Assembly (NCBI GenBank): GCA_034336665.1
Contig: CM067566.1
Location: forward strand, 19,202,330-19,266,329
Length of the DNA stretch: 64,000 nucleotides
Source of the DNA: Luscinia megarhynchos
Taxonomy: Eukaryota > Chordata > Aves > Passeriformes > Turdidae
Direction of reading: 5' to 3'
Under the pieces are notes generated by a model. It worked only from the letters and a program-made list of their open reading frames with translations, did not search any database and was not told where the DNA came from. The position numbers and the translations under genes are program-made. Below, one piece after another: positions 11,898 through 25,981 of the stretch. Every line of letters starts with the position of its first letter. Position 1 is the first letter of the stretch.

Positions 11898-13379
11898 CTC
11901 TCTTAATATATGTACAATATTTCCACCCACTTTTACATATTTGCATGTCATATTTCAATGGTTAAAAATTGATATGCATTCTTTGGAAAGAAAAATGAAA
12001 AAAGGGGGTCTTGAGTTTTGGAAATGTACTAAACTTGTGTGCTCAAATGCGTCATTCAGAACTGACCCTTACAAAATAGTCCACAAGATTTTGTTTTCCA
12101 AAACACTTAGCAAAAGCCCTTGAAATATTCTATTGCTTAATTTGCATATATAAACATGCCTAGAGGCAGACTTAATTTCATCCTGCGTATTTCTGATTAC
12201 TCCTTTTCACCTCACCTTCATTTAGTGTAGGTGCATATGCTGGCAAGAACTTCAGTGCAGGAAAAGCTTATTTACCCTCAACATTAAAACAAACAAAATA
12301 ACAACTCCCTGAAGCAGTTAAAGCTAGCAAAGTGGTTTCTTTAGAAGGTTTTTCTTTCTTTTTCTGTGTTTTCTTTAATGTTTCTCTGTTTTCTCTTCAG
12401 AAACATTTTAACTGCATACCCAGAAGTTGCTTAATTATATTTTGCCATAAATCAGTAAAGACATCAACCAGCAGAGCACTAGGAGTATGAGCTAGTTCAA
12501 ATGATATAATGTGTCTCCAGAAGAACTACAGTACTTGTTTATTCTCTGTAAAGATCATGTTTTTTATGCATTTCCCAAGGCCTTGATATTAGAATCTGAC
12601 TGCATCAAGTCTAACCACCTTCACCATAAACAAGCAATCAACCAAAAACCACAAACTCACACATAATTTCTTGCTTTCACAGCAGCAGATAGAAAAGCTA
12701 TGGAGAAAAAAAAGGCAGTCTAGAGACACTGGAAGTAGAAGACAAGTATCAAGTGTCCAGAATCAAATTAGTTGACTAATAAGTAGACTGTGTCTACATT
12801 TGCAGTCTGGATGGGAGCAGTAAGGAGCTTTGAAGAAAATCCCTCCAGTAATTATATGCTGAGTTAGTTCTCAAAGCTGCTTCAAACCACATATTCCCAC
12901 CCACACACCCCACCCACACACCCACCCCCTTCCAGAGGAAATTAAACCAATAAAGGCCTGCACTCAGTGAATATCAAAGTACTTCTCATCCATCATGCAA
13001 GTGTACTTGAGTCTTCGAAAACTGGGCTTCAAAAACTGCTTTTTTTAAATATACATATGGAGAAAATACCCTCATACATGCTTCCAGCCCTCAAGTCTTT
13101 GAGGTGCCACTAATCCTTCCTCATCTATCTATTTTAATCACACCTCATTTTCAGCCATCCCTGATGGTTGAAACTGATGGAACTGATCAGGTTTATGATC
13201 TACAGAAACCGTGCTCTTCAGTAGCTGTGATCTACGGAAAAGATGACATTAGACTGAAAGTTAATGTATTGTGTCTTCAAAGATACTTAAGGACTGACAG
13301 GGTTACTCTTCTGCACTCCTCTGATGAAGAGGTTTTGCAGCATCCATGTGCTCCCTGCTGATTTGCTCCATGTTACCAG
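11898..13379. other. No recognisable gene
   Basis: AT-rich sequence. The open frames at 11941-12123 and 13104-13361 carry no recognisable domain. A short (CCCACACA)n patch is listed separately. Confidence 0.55.
12896..12930. repeat. C/A-rich low-complexity patch (CCCACACA)n
   Basis: Imperfect CCCACACA and CACCC units over about 35 bases. Confidence 0.85.
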
Positions 13380-14520
13380 AAAAGGAAGGAAGCTTGGACC
13401 AGAAAAGCCATCCTGAGTCCCTTGTAGTGGCCCAGTACCCAGGTAGTGACTCAGGCAGAGGAGAAGACAGAGGGGAGGGAGACAGCTGAGCTTGTCAACA
13501 CAGGTGTGATCCAGGATATTCAGCAGGATTAATAGTTGGGGTCCACATAGGGGTCAGAGGGAAACTCAGGGGCAGGATGTACTGGATAGGTGACAGTGGT
13601 GGTAAGAGCATGCCAAACCATGCTTCCAGGTAACAATAATAAGACCACAATGGGAGGAAGTGGAGATCAACCTGATCTAGAGCTAATATGCAGTCCCAGA
13701 CTACAGAGCCTTACAGGTCCTTTGGGTGTTCAGATCTCCCAGAGGAGAGGGGACAGCTGGATCTGAAAAATGTAGCAGTTGATAAGATTCTTTCATTCTT
13801 AGCACTACTGCAAGTGTCTTGTTTGTCCCTTTAGTTCGAGCATATGGGGAAGATTTTCCACAGTTAAGTTTCTAGGGAATCATATTGGCTAACATCATGA
13901 TGGTGATGATGGTTTTTGCCATCACATTTTTCTCCCAGATTTCTGCTTCTGTTCCTGATTTTTATTAATTTAATGCCATGTTGACCCTTTTATTAATTTA
14001 ATGCTATGTTAGCCCATGTTAACCCTCTACCATTCATATATTTACTCTTGTCAGATGACAAGATGTCAGTCTCAAGACCCATTGGCAAACAGGATATAAC
14101 ATAATGCAGAACAGCACCACCAAAATGTCACAGATGTTGTTGTTTTATCCCAGGAAGTTTCTCATTTGAGTTTAAGTCACCTTGCTTAAGTCATCTGCTC
14201 TGTTCCAGGAAAGAGGGTGTCCTGTGACCTGGGTGTTCAGATTAAATCTCCCACAGCCTGCCAAGGGTGCCTTGTGCTGATTACCACCAAACTTAGTGGG
14301 AAGATGGAGGAGACAGAAGGCACATTGCATTGCTTGAAAATTCCACAGGATCTGATTTCAAGATTTGGCACATTAGTATTTGTATGAGCAATGGTGGTGG
14401 TGATGTGCTGCCATCAACTTCATGAGACAGGACAAAATAGAAAGAGAGGCATCCAGAGAGTATCTCCAAAGAGCCCACACTCAAAGAAGCTCTTCTGAAA
14501 GCTTTGAATTTCATGTATAG
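13380..14520. other. Unidentified, less AT-rich block
   Basis: This kilobase has visibly more G and C than the flanks, including purine-rich strings such as AGAGGGGAGGGAGACAGCTG and CCCAGAGGAGAGGGGACAGC. It holds a 28-bp tandem duplication at 13960-14015. The texture is that of an old retroviral or LTR sequence, but I recognise no LTR ends, primer binding site, AATAAA context or protein motif. The minus-strand open frame at 14293-14514 matches nothing I know. Confidence 0.35.
13960..14015. repeat. 28-bp tandem duplication
   Basis: The 28 bases at 13960-13987 are repeated immediately at 13988-14015 with only a few differences; both begin TTTTATTAATTTAATG. A shorter third echo (CATGTTAACCCT) follows at about 14015-14026. 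Confidence 0.9.
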
Positions 14521-17500
14521 TTGGGATTTACCACATAAGAGACCAAATTAAAACTAATGTGAAATATTCCAATAGGATATGATGGATATGAAATGAGACC
14601 CAACACCAGCATTTACCTACCAATACATTTTTTTTGAGCAAAAAAATTTTTTTAAACAGATATAGCCCATACCAATCATGGTTTTTTCCACCAATTCATT
14701 TTGCATCATGATTACACTAATTTTGTTAGTACTTCAAGAGTAAATCTTCAGTTCTGTGCTTCTTTCTACAGCCCTCTCTTAATTTTGCCATATCATTCTT
14801 GCATATTAGCTACAAATAATCTATCATATTCAATGCTAACAAATATGCAGATTATATAACCACTATATTGATTTTCAGAATTGCCCTATTCATACAATGT
14901 ATTAATACCTTTGGTTAGTGTCACACTGGGAACATTCTGTTAACTTTTTCCTGTCACTTCCAAGTTCTTTTGTGAAACAATGTGTGGAGTTCCCTGTCAT
15001 GAACTATAGCTTACGCATTACTAGATATATACTGCATAATTTCCTTTCCTAATTAATTCATTGGTATAGATCAATGTACATTAATCAGCAGCCTGCTTCA
15101 AATCTTTGGAATAATAACTTCTATCATGCAACTAAAAGGCCAAAACTCATTCAGATAAGCAACTCAGAAGAAATATTTCCACTAAAATTCATGTGTTTAC
15201 TCTGTTTCTTTTGAGATGCTGTGTAGATGTAATTTGACTGTTCTGATTTCATATCATAATTCCTCAGTAAATGTCTGATCATGTTCCTCCTGTGTATATT
15301 AATGTATATATATATTCCTTTTTGCTACTGCTATAGATTACTGACCACGTATACAAACAATGAACTGACACTAATATGGAAAATAATTCACTCCAGTTCC
15401 TTGTATGCTGCTTTCAGTGGCCTTTGAATCAGACTGCTGGCATCAGAGATTTACTGAAGGAATTTGCAATTTAATAAGAATTTAGTGAAATCCCCCAAGC
15501 CCAGCTTAGAATAGTGCCTCTTCTAACCAGTGATAGGAATGGATATGAGCTATCAGTTGGGATATCATATATAGTTTTTGTCCAGAGCCCAGTTCTTCTC
15601 TTGGTAGCCTGTTACAACTTTTTCCAGAAGGCTTACACAAAGATTACACAGCTGGTTGACATAGTCTCTAAATTTCAAGTAACTGGAGATAGGGAGATGA
15701 TAAGACAGAATCATACCTCTGTGCATGGTACATTGTAATTTAGCTGCTTGGTAAACAAACCTATACTGAGGTACAGTCTCCTTGATGAAACTTAATAGAT
15801 TTCTTTTGGCTCAGTTGTCAGCTTTTTAAAGGATCCCTCAGGACATCAGCTCTGACATTTGGTATATCAATCGCTCCCCTTATACAGTAACATTCACACA
15901 TTTGCTAGGAATGAATTCTTTTGTTGCCATCCAGATCATTAAGATACTGAACACTTAAAAAGCCCAGCATTTCCTCTGTTTGACCCTTGAGGTATTCCAT
16001 TTGTTACAGGTCACTGCTGATGTCAAACCAGTGATGACTTTGATTCTGGTGGCTCAGTCAATTTTTGCATGATCATTTATCTTTAGTTGTTAATGAATTT
16101 GTCTAATTTTATGAATATATATTGTAGTTTTGTAGATCCTAGGGTTACCCAGATCAAATTCTATGGTGACTCCTCACATCCACTGCTTTCTTGTCCTCAA
16201 TCAATTCTAAGCATCAATATTCTGTTGAAGCACTACTGCCAGAGCCTCTGCAACTGAAAGCTCACAAGGAGTTTCACTGTTGTGAGGTCTGGTGGAGAGA
16301 TTTTTCTTTAGGGGGTACAAATAGAAGGAAGATATATTACTTTTATATGAGTGGAGCACTATAGATCTTAAATATGTATGAAAAGGGCAATATCACGATA
16401 TCCTGGATAAAAACTGCAAAGTGATCCATACAGCCTTGAGTGGAATGCAACAACTCTCCCCCTCAAGCACCCTCCCTTTGGCAAATTAGCAGAGAAAGAG
16501 AGTTAGATGACGATAAAAAAAGCACATATCCTCTTGTCAAATGATAAAAACATGCACCTTCTTTCATGTCATTACGATTCTCTAAATCTGCATTCTTTCT
16601 CATCTCTGCACTGCTTTTCTTCTCTTCTTGTGTAAAGGACATTCCTGTCATTATCAGCACACCACCCAGCCTTAGGCAGTTATGATTACCATATACTCAA
16701 GAAGAAGAATCTTCACTAATTACCAATATGTATGACTTTCTCACTGTTCATCAAGGGCAAATTGTGATATTACCCTTGAATCCTTACAAAACACATAACA
16801 TGCACTAATGTTGAGGTATTTATTAGATTAGGTCTCCACATCAAAATGGGAAAAAGAGGACTAAAAAGGAAAAATATATAAACTGAATTGCATACAGAAG
16901 TATAAATGTTGGGATTTTTTTTTTTTTTTTGTGAAACAGGAAAATCCTTGCTGTTTTGAAATTATTAATAATTTTTCATTTTAAAATGACAAAATATAAG
17001 AATAGGGCCCCTATTTCATTCCGTCTTCTTCTACTGCTACTTCCTTCCAAACTTTGACCCTAAGAACTAGGCTTGTCCTGCAGTTCTCAATCCTCAAAAG
17101 AGATAGAGTGATATAAAAGCCAGATCTCTGTATGACACCAGCAATCAGTGACTGATCTGCAGTACCCATTAGGTCTTAATCAAGCCTTTCTCATTAACCA
17201 TTGGGACTGAGGAGAAGCTGTGTGGGTTACACAGCATTCACTCTCCCACCCAGAGCTGTGAAACAACTCTTGATGTGGTTGACATCTCCCCTGGCAGTAC
17301 CACGGGTGTCCCTGTGCATGGACAGCAGCAGAAATAATCCAAGGGCTGGACAAATGTTGTAAATCTCTTTATATCATCTGTTCTGGAGCTGCAGGCCTGT
17401 GTTTTTCTCCTCCTACTCTTTCTCTAGAATAGAATCAGGCAGCACACAGGTATGGGTTTGGCTCTTCCTCCAATCTATCTACCTGCATACGTGTGCATAT

Positions 17501-20500
17501 TCAAGCTTTACACCCCTGCATTTAGAGAAAGATAAATTAATAACAGTTTGGTGTAAAGGTTGGTTTTGTAGATCTTGTAAGTTTTTTTGGTATGTTACTT
17601 TTAAACTGAGCAAGCTAAAATGTAGAATCCTTCTGAAAGACTGCTGAGTTTACAGACTTAGCAAGTGGCTTGCTTTTCCTTCTTGAAATGAAAGAAACCA
17701 ACGATACAAAAATAGATAAGCACCCAATATTTAGCTGAAAAAAGCACAAAGGTTAATCTTTCCATCAGAAATTTTCATGAACAAAATGACATGCCACCAA
17801 TCAGAAAAAAAATATAAAAACACTTTGAAGAACTCTATTTATGGAAACTATCACTATTTTTGAAATATATGGATTTATTAAATGTTCTAAACATCATTTT
17901 AAGGCTAACTGCTGTCACACAACTCCATCATTTTATCTCTTTTAAGAAATTTAGGATAAGGGTAAAACAAGGTTGTTGACAGCTCCAGTAACCCACCCAA
18001 ATGAGAGGATGTTGTTTTAGTTTCTACATGCCAGAATGCCACAGTTACTGCTTGGATTCTGCACACAGTCAATAAATTCATATTTTTTCCTTCCTGAATG
18101 TGAGCACATTTGTATACAAGGAAGATCAGGGAATTTCAAAGGTGGTTTACATCTAAGCTTTCTAATACACTTTTCCTCTAGCTCTTTGTTAAATTCACAT
18201 TAAACGCAAAGGAAACTGCTAGAACAAATAAACCAATCAGTGAAAAATTGTTTCATCATAGCTTCCAAACAAGAGACAACAAAACCCTCCTAAGTATATG
18301 ATTCAAATATGTTGTACCTTAATTTACAGAAAAAAGTCAAGGCTCTAGGACATTTGCACAGTAATAAACTAAACTAATAATAGAGTGCAGTTACAATAAC
18401 CTGCATACAGGAGAGGTTCCAGTTAGACTACTGAGATACAAGAAGAGAAGGAATAATAAAAAGAGAGATAATGAGTGTATGTAAATTAAACACAGAAAAG
18501 AATGAAAAAATAGCTGAGGACATATCTGAAAGAAAATTAAAATATTCCTTTAAGTAAAAATCTTAATAACATTTATGATAGTGGATATAATACAAATCTA
18601 GCATCAGGACAAGACAAAAAACAAATGTGCATTGTATAACAAGAATTCAATGGATTCAGAAGTTTTCTGCTAATATTCTAATATAATTGAAGCAAACCTC
18701 ACTTCAGAATTATTCAGATTCTCTATTATGTTTCAAGTTTTGCTTTTTTCAGTTTTTTTTTTTTTTGGTCAATATTTTTTCAATATTAAGTATTATTTGA
18801 GTATGGAAATTTTAAGTGTTTTAAGTGTTCCTGTTACTTCAGAGCTTAAACTTTTTTTTATTTTTATGTGCTTGTTGGCAGGAAAAATTGTGAACAACTT
18901 TTGGGAGAACATGTTAAAGTTGTTCCAGTTTTGTAGAGTTTCAGGAAAAAAAAAATCTGACCCGCATCTCTTTCCCTAGTTTTTTTTCTTAATCTTTGCC
19001 TCCCAATACAGAAGGTTTTGGACTCATTCATGGACAGAAAATCAAACAGTGGGCATTCTTGGGAGATAACCCAGGTAAATTAGAGTGAACAAAGTTACAA
19101 AATACTTTTTTCTTTGGAACTAATCTCATTCTTGCAAAAACCGTCTTGGGAAGACTTTTTTTTTTTTTTTAAATCTAGAATTCCTTTATCACTTCTGCTC
19201 TTAAATATAATTTTGCAAGAAGGGGTTGATTGCACCATATCATGTCCCATACTGAATTATGGGACAAAAAGACTGGGGGGAAAAAGGAAATTTTTGGTTC
19301 AACTTTTATTTGGTCTTTTCCAATGTCTATAGGACACTATAGACTTCTCAAAAAATCCTGAAATATTTTATCTTTAGCATCTAATTCTTCTACTCTAAAA
19401 AGGCCACTTTATTATTTCTTTTTGCTTCCAGAACACAAAATCTGATGCTTTGGATTAAAGATTAATAAAATAAAAATACAGCTCTTCTACAATTTGACTT
19501 TTATGTTGAAAAAAATATTTCCCTACATGTTAAACCTAGCAGTTCCATTTTCATTTGAACTCACTTCATTAATCCTTCATTAACACTTACAGCTGGTTCT
19601 GAAGTTTGTGTATAGTGAACCGCAGAATTAACTTTGCTCTTCATCCATAATCTGACCACTCTGACATCAGGTAAAAGACAGTATATGGAAAGATACTCTT
19701 CTTCACTTGAGCAAATTTAGTTCAGGTTCCTGTTACTCAAGTTTTTTATCATGTCTTTAATTTCTTAGCAAATCATACATCACAAAGAGAGACTGTCTCA
19801 GCAATAGCTTGATAATGAGTTATTAATGGAAGAAAATTTATTCAAGATAAAATAACTTTGAAGCTTTCATAGTAAATATTACTGGTGCTAACCTAAAGCC
19901 AAAGAAATCAACAGTTAACTGTCATTAAATATAAAAATAATACTCATATTTTTAAGCATTATATATAATTAAAAATGGGACAGAGAAGTTTAACATTAAA
20001 AAGAGTCCGACATCCTCCCTCTTAAATGTGGATTTGTATTTGCTGTTCAAACTGCCAAACTAATTTTCAGACCATGCAAACACCAAATGCATCATAAACA
20101 CTCAATTAAAAAAAAACCAGGCTCAAGGAAAGGCACTTAGTAAGAAGGATCCATCTTTTTTCCCAGGCAAAACAACCTTCTAATACCCAACTGAAAAGGC
20201 TCTTTATAGCATTGAAAATTATAATGACTGGCTTGTGAAATTAATGACAGAATTTAAAATAGATTTCTTCAAGGTTAATGAATTTAAATTCCCATATCCA
20301 AAAGCTTCCAGGCTGTAAAATTCTCCCACTTCGAACCATTATTGTTGTGATATTTCTAAATGTTCACCTCAGCACAAAATGCTGCATTATATATTTAAAA
20401 ATATATATTTTTTTTTCCTGTGGTACGTAATATACAAAGAACAGTGTGTGTAGCAGCCTGCAGGCAAAATTTCAAGGTTTAGAAGCAGCCTCTAGAGAAG

Positions 20501-21449
20501 TTTAAAAAGATGACAAAGTCAATTAAGATATAAAAAATCCTTTATTTTTATGAAGAGACAGCATAATAGGAACTTTATTAACAGTTAGTGCTGTAGTGCA
20601 TGGTTCTTCTTTGCAATTTGGAAATTCTGACTTCTGTTGCAAATTAACCACTACAGTTCAAACAACTAAGATGCTCCTTAGAGGAACACTATATATGGCT
20701 TTCAGTCTCTGTTGAAAAAGGACACATATCTTAATTGAGAGGCTGAAGGCTACTCCAAACTGTTTTGTTACTTAGACCTGGATGAATATCTTACAAAAAG
20801 ATTTTATTATTAGCATGAAGCAAGACATTTCAGACAATGCAAAAAATTGCCTACTGAAGTAGAAGTAGGCTGCATCTCTGAAACAATCAGTTCCAAACTG
20901 CAGAACAGAATGTACAGTGATAAATGAAGCAGTCAGAGACTGTCACTAGTGCCTCTAACTGAATGACAAAGCACAAGAAAACTTCCACAGATGTTGAAAT
21001 TATGAAGGAGCAAAGCAGGTGCTTAAATTCTATTTGCTAAAAATAGAAACAATCATCAAGTTAGAAAAGGAGCCTACATTTCACATGTCAAGCTCAACCT
21101 GTGCTGTGCAGCATTGTTTATGATGAGCCTAGAACTTCACATTTTGGTCCATAATGATGCATGTGCTCTAGATTTTACAAGTGCAATAAAGATTCACACT
21201 ACATTAAATAAGTCTTCCTGAAGGCTTTTTGAAAAAAATAAACATTATATTAAAATATTTTTAATATGCTGAAAAATATTGAATTTTTTACCCTATTAAT
21301 ATTCCATATATTTTTGTTTGCTAAACATTAGTAATATCTAAGAATAAAAAAAATTACTCATTCTGACAGGATAAAATCAGCATTTAAATATTAACCAGGA
21401 GGATATTATAGTCACAATCATAATTGTTGTACTGGTCTTTTAGCATTAG
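14521..21449. other. 6.9 kb without a recognisable gene or repeat
   Basis: AT-rich sequence with poly(T) runs near 16917, 18755 and 19158. Open frames at 15514-15738, 16463-16660, 17399-17647, 18728-18979 and 19114-19332 are short and rich in codons drawn from T runs; none resembles a known protein. The segment at about 20300-20560 has an even, non-repetitive texture that could be conserved noncoding sequence, which only alignment to other birds would show. Confidence 0.5.
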
Positions 21450-22155
21450 GGAGCATTAGGCTGGGCACTGACCTGCTGGAAGGCAGCTCTGCAGGGCAGG
21501 ACCTGGGGCTGCTGGTGGACACCAAGTGTCCCTGAGCCAGCAGAGTCCTTGTGGCCCAGAGGGCCAGTGGTGCCCTGGGGTGCACCAGGGAGAGCACTGC
21601 CAGCAGACCAGGGCTGGTGATCCTGCCCCTCTGCTCAGCCCTAGTGGAGCTCATCTGGAGTGCTGTGTCCAGTTCTGGCTCCTCAGCCCCAGAGAGACAT
21701 GGAGCTCCTGGGGCAGGTCCAGAGCAGGGTGACAAAGGGTGCTGAAGGGGCTGGAGCATCTCTGGCACGAGGACAGGCTGAGGGAGCTGGGCCAGTTCAG
21801 CCTCCAGAAGAGACAGCAGAGAGGGGAGCTCATCACTGTCTGTCAGTGCCTGAAGGGAGGGGTCAAGGATGGAGCCAGGCTCTGCCCTGTGCTGCCAAGC
21901 AACAGGACAAGAGGCAGCAGTCATAAACTGATGCACAGAACTTCCACCTGAATATGAAGAAAAATTTCCTTACTGTGCAGTGACCAAACATGGAACAGGT
22001 TGCCCAGAGACACTGTGGAGCCTCCATCAATGGAAATATTTGAGAACCATCTGGACACAGTCCTGTGCCATGTGCTGTAGGATGACCCTGCTTGAGCAGG
22101 GAGGTTGGACCAGATGACCCACTGCAAACCTTCCCAATCTTACCCATGGTTCTGA
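21450..22155 (+). mobile_element. CR1 LINE: C-terminal end of ORF2 plus 3' UTR, plus strand
   Basis: This is the clearest CR1 copy in the window. The 5' half encodes the end of the CR1 ORF2 polyprotein downstream of the reverse transcriptase core: HLECCVQFW at about 21650, then in another frame LKGLEHLW and DRLRELGQFSLQKRQQRGEL at about 21740-21830. The frame changes show it is a broken pseudogene copy. The 3' half has GAACAGGTTGCCCAGAGACA, ACCCTGCTTGAGCAGGGAGG and TTGGACCAGATGACCC, the standard CR1 3' region, ending near TTCTGAGGTCC. Minus-strand frames at 21418-21936 and 21863-22147 are shadows. The element is 5' truncated and immobile. Confidence 0.95.
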
Positions 22156-24542
22156 GGTCCTATACATTTAAAGTGATAAACATAAAAATATGAAAATGTT
22201 GCTATGCTTTAATAATTGAATAAATATATACTTATATCTGGGTTTTCTTAGCTTAAAATTGTATTAACTGTTTTACAGGAAGCAAAGCTACTGAGCCAGA
22301 AGTTAATTGGACTTGTCTAAGAAATAAGCTAAACTCAGTAAACAATTTCAGCTGATCTCCTTTAAAAATTAGGGCAATATTCTGAAAATATCAAAATATT
22401 TTACTTTCTCAATAGAGTGACTCCATTTGGAAATGCCAGCATGTTTTATTTTCACATCCTGAAAATGAATCTTTTTACGTTTACACTTTATTCTCTACAG
22501 AAATAAAACAAACAAAAACACAGGAAGAAAAATAATGGGCTAAATAACTTCTGAATGTTTTTTTCTATAGAAAAAACGATTATAGCATGCACAATTATTG
22601 TTAAAAATAAATTCATTCATGCAGAACGTGATTTGTGTCTGAAGTAGCTAGGAGTTTATTTAGAAATGTATTGTTTAGTAATGGCTTCTTAGAATTATTC
22701 TGACCTGGACTGTGATCAATAACCCCTTGTATTTTACACTACAGCTGCTCATAGGATTGGAATGGTGCACCATTGTTATCAAAGCAATTATCACTGGTGG
22801 AAACATAAAAAATTTTAAACTCCTTTAGATCTTTGCTTATTATTGTTTTATCAATAAAAGTTAGAAAAAAATAGAGGCAAAATGCAAAATCAAACCCTAA
22901 ACACAGTTTAGCAGATATTTTTATTTGGTTTTATAAACTTCTTTATTATCTCCTCAGCTACAACATGAAAATACACAATCAAATTCCCACAGGTTAATTG
23001 GTGCTTTGACAGCACAAGTGCAATAACCACACATCTGTGGAAGCCAAACACTAGCTTATTATCAAGCTTCCTCAAGAATTCCCTCCCTAGTAGTGAAATA
23101 ATTTCACCTTTCTCATGAACAGCAACTCCTACTCTTCTATTGGAAATTTTCCACCTTACTCCTTCCTATGAAACAGACCTGTCTCCTATTCTTACACTGG
23201 AGGCAGGCTTGTCTTGCCCTTCTTCTCTGAAGATAATGGCTCAACAAAAGCAACCCTCAGGAGAGAAGTGTACAGTTTTGTTACAAAAAAGCTACTGCAT
23301 ATTATTCAAAAAGCTCTACTAGACTACCAGCTCAGGAGAAAGAAAAGTTTATATAAAGCTCCTGAAAGTGTCTCTGTCCAGATTTACATGACAGGAACTT
23401 CCATTTATTGAGAACTTGGGTTTCCTCTCCCATAAACTCAAGGAAGTGTTGACTAAACTAAAAAGATACTGATTTCTCTGTTGGAACTAGAATCTTTATA
23501 AAATAAGGCAGTATATATATATATTTTTTTTTTTTTTTTTTTTTTTTTTGTTGTGGACATGCCCTATGTTCCATTTGTGCCATTGAGTAATTCAGTGAAG
23601 TTGCCTTAAAGAGCATCTGTAAAACTTCTTTTTCTTCAGTTACCTACAGCACAGTTGTCATTTCTCTTTCCCCTCTGAAGGATGAGATTGTCCTCATCAA
23701 TATAACAAAAGTGCACTTTGCATGTCAAATAACCTTGCATCTGGATAGGTCAAACTGGCACAGAGACACCACCTGCTGCTTTTTTATAGACTTGCTCAGT
23801 ACAGAAGGTCACAACTACTTTTCAGGTGAATTGAACCCTAAGGACTCAGTAAGAATTTTTACCTTTACTCTGCCTTGAAAGGAGATGAGATGCAGATAAT
23901 GGGGGAGCAATTTTAATTTGTGCAGGACTGTTTCAGGAAAAAAAAAAAGAAACCCTCAGTGATGATTATTTATGCAGCATTAATTAACCAATTTCAAGCC
24001 TATTTCACAATTCTGTTTTAACATTAGGCAGGGTTTCCAAACTTTTGTTTCAAAAACTACTCTGAATTTAATTCTGCTTCAGGCATTCCTTTTCCATAGT
24101 TTAACTGCCCTTCCTGAACTATAAGTACCTTGTGAACAGATATTTACATATGTTTAAAGTGACCTTGATAACATTCTACTTCACCTACCCATTTTACAAA
24201 GTTGTAAACTGTACATTGCTATGAAATTCAGTATTTGAGAAAGCAAAAATTGAAACAAATTATTGATGAACTACAACCTGACAATGACAAAAAGAAATAT
24301 ATTGTGACTTCTATAGCTGGCTATAAAATGTCTGAACACACTGTCCCACACCTCACTCTAATCTGTTTGTCTCATCTGTTTATAAAGTATTATGTGCTAG
24401 ATGGCAATTCCTTTGGGAAGAATTGCTGTTTATACCAGGTTTCTTAAAATTCTGCAATATTTTCTGACTAAGATATCTTTAGAAGATATTGAATATAATA
24501 TTGTTGGAAACTATGCAATTTTTAAATTATTTTATTTAACTT
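22156..24542. other. No recognisable gene
   Basis: AT-rich sequence with a TA/poly(T) tract listed separately. Open frames at 23140-23322, 23214-23411 and 24235-24447 are short and unassigned. Confidence 0.55.
23512..23549. repeat. (TA)n followed by poly(T)
   Basis: Six TA units run into about 26 T residues. On the minus strand this would be a poly(A) tail followed by TA repeats, but no retroposon body is apparent. Confidence 0.92.
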
Positions 24543-25091
24543 TAGTGCTGGCTTAATTTGCCTTTGCCCAGGGGGCAGAGAATTGAAGTTTCTCTTCAAA
24601 AGACTGTTTACTGAGGATTTGGGTTTCCCTGGGTGAGGCTTCGTGAGCCTCAATCAACAAAAAGAAGATTCCAATACTCTGAGAGTTTAACATCTACAGA
24701 TTGTGACTAGCCAGAAGATAGAGAGGAGATAAACAGACACTAAAAATCCCCCTAGTGCAGTCAGAGACACCTGGTCTGGGAAAAGATCAATAAGAGAACT
24801 AAAGAATGAGGACCAAATTAGCATTGAAGGTGAATAGATCAGTAACCAATAGGAGATGGAACACTAAGGACTGGGCAACAGAGAACCAATGAATGAGGGT
24901 TCTTTGGTTTTTTTTATGTGTAAATCTGAGAAAAGCTTGGTAAAGAACCATATGTGATGGAATGATTTCCACTACACAACATAGGCTTTGTGTGGATGGA
25001 ATGATTTCCTTTCCCCTTGTGGGCCAGAATAAAGTAATGCCTAATTTTCTAACTTAAAAGATGTTGTTGCAGAATTTCTGTTTCTCCTGCA
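24543..25091 (+). mobile_element. Probable ERV solo LTR (family 3), plus strand
   Basis: A roughly 550-bp block begins with TGCTGGCTTAATTTGCC near 24546 and ends near TTTCTCCTGCA at 25091. It has LTR landmarks in the right order: CCAAT at 24846-24850 and again near 24895, and AATAAA at 25028-25033 shortly before the end. Its texture differs from the flanks (for example GGGTTTCCCTGGGTGAGGC). A short internal duplication, GGATGGAATGATTTCC-like, occurs near 24957 and 24995. No clear TATA box or target-site duplication was found and family identity is not known to me, so this could be another repeat type. Confidence 0.5.
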
Positions 25092-25918
25092 GATTCAGTG
25101 GCACTAGCTTATTGCATGTTTTATGACATGAATGAAACCTCAGATTATTCTGTTTCTCCTTTCCATTCCTTTTCCCTTTAATATGAACTTAGAGGTCATA
25201 GAATCATGGAATGCTAGAACAATGTCATGGTTACAAAAGAACCAGCTGCAGTTTACCCTGGAGGGCCCTGAATCTGCATGGATTAAAAAAATACAGCCTG
25301 TGAAATATGTTAGGGAGGAGAAAACTTCATGGAGAAAGTGTATCAGATATTTAGATATATAAAAATCAAAGATATAAAAAATAGTAAGGATACTTTATAA
25401 GATTTGATTTTAGAAAGAAGTCACTGCGTGACTTACTTAGATTTCATTAAAAAGGCTTTTCTGCTTGCCTGTTTTTGGCATGATGAAGAAATATTAAAAA
25501 AAAGGGACCAAGAAGCCTCAAATTTCTAAACTTTTGGTATGCAAAAGCATGTCTCCAAAATGGATGTGACACGGAAATTTAAAGCTCTCATAAAGGTCCA
25601 AAAAACTCAGTCATCATACTCACTGGTATATTAGAAAGCCTTAAAAGCATTTGGTACTTCTTTCATAATCAGGCTTTTATATATGAAGAGTAATTTAACT
25701 GTCTTCACAGCAGTTCTCCCTCCAAAAATGATGACAGAAAGAATACATTAGATATACTTTTACAATATTCTTTCTTTAGCAAAAATCACTAAGAGCTGCA
25801 ACTGTTTAACACCTCCAAAAAACAGCTTATTAAAGCATACAGTGCCACACTATATTAAAACTAATGAAGGTATTGGAAAGTGCCCAAAGATATGAAAAAA
25901 TAAAGATGCTACCTAGTT

Positions 25919-25981
25919 AAAAAAAAACAACAAAACAAAAACACAAAAAATACCCCAACAAAAAACCAAAATCAAACAAAC
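25919..25981. repeat. A-rich low-complexity tract
   Basis: Over about 60 bases the plus strand is almost entirely A and C (AAAAC and CAAAA-like units). Confidence 0.85.

Noticed and set aside
21418..21936. 172-codon minus-strand open frame, the longest in the window
   Set aside because: It is the antisense shadow of the plus-strand CR1 copy, whose ORF2-derived peptides are recognisable on the other strand.
25196..25220. CR1 tail-like string TCATAGAATCATGGAATG
   Set aside because: No CR1 3' UTR follows it, so it may be chance or a remnant too short to call.
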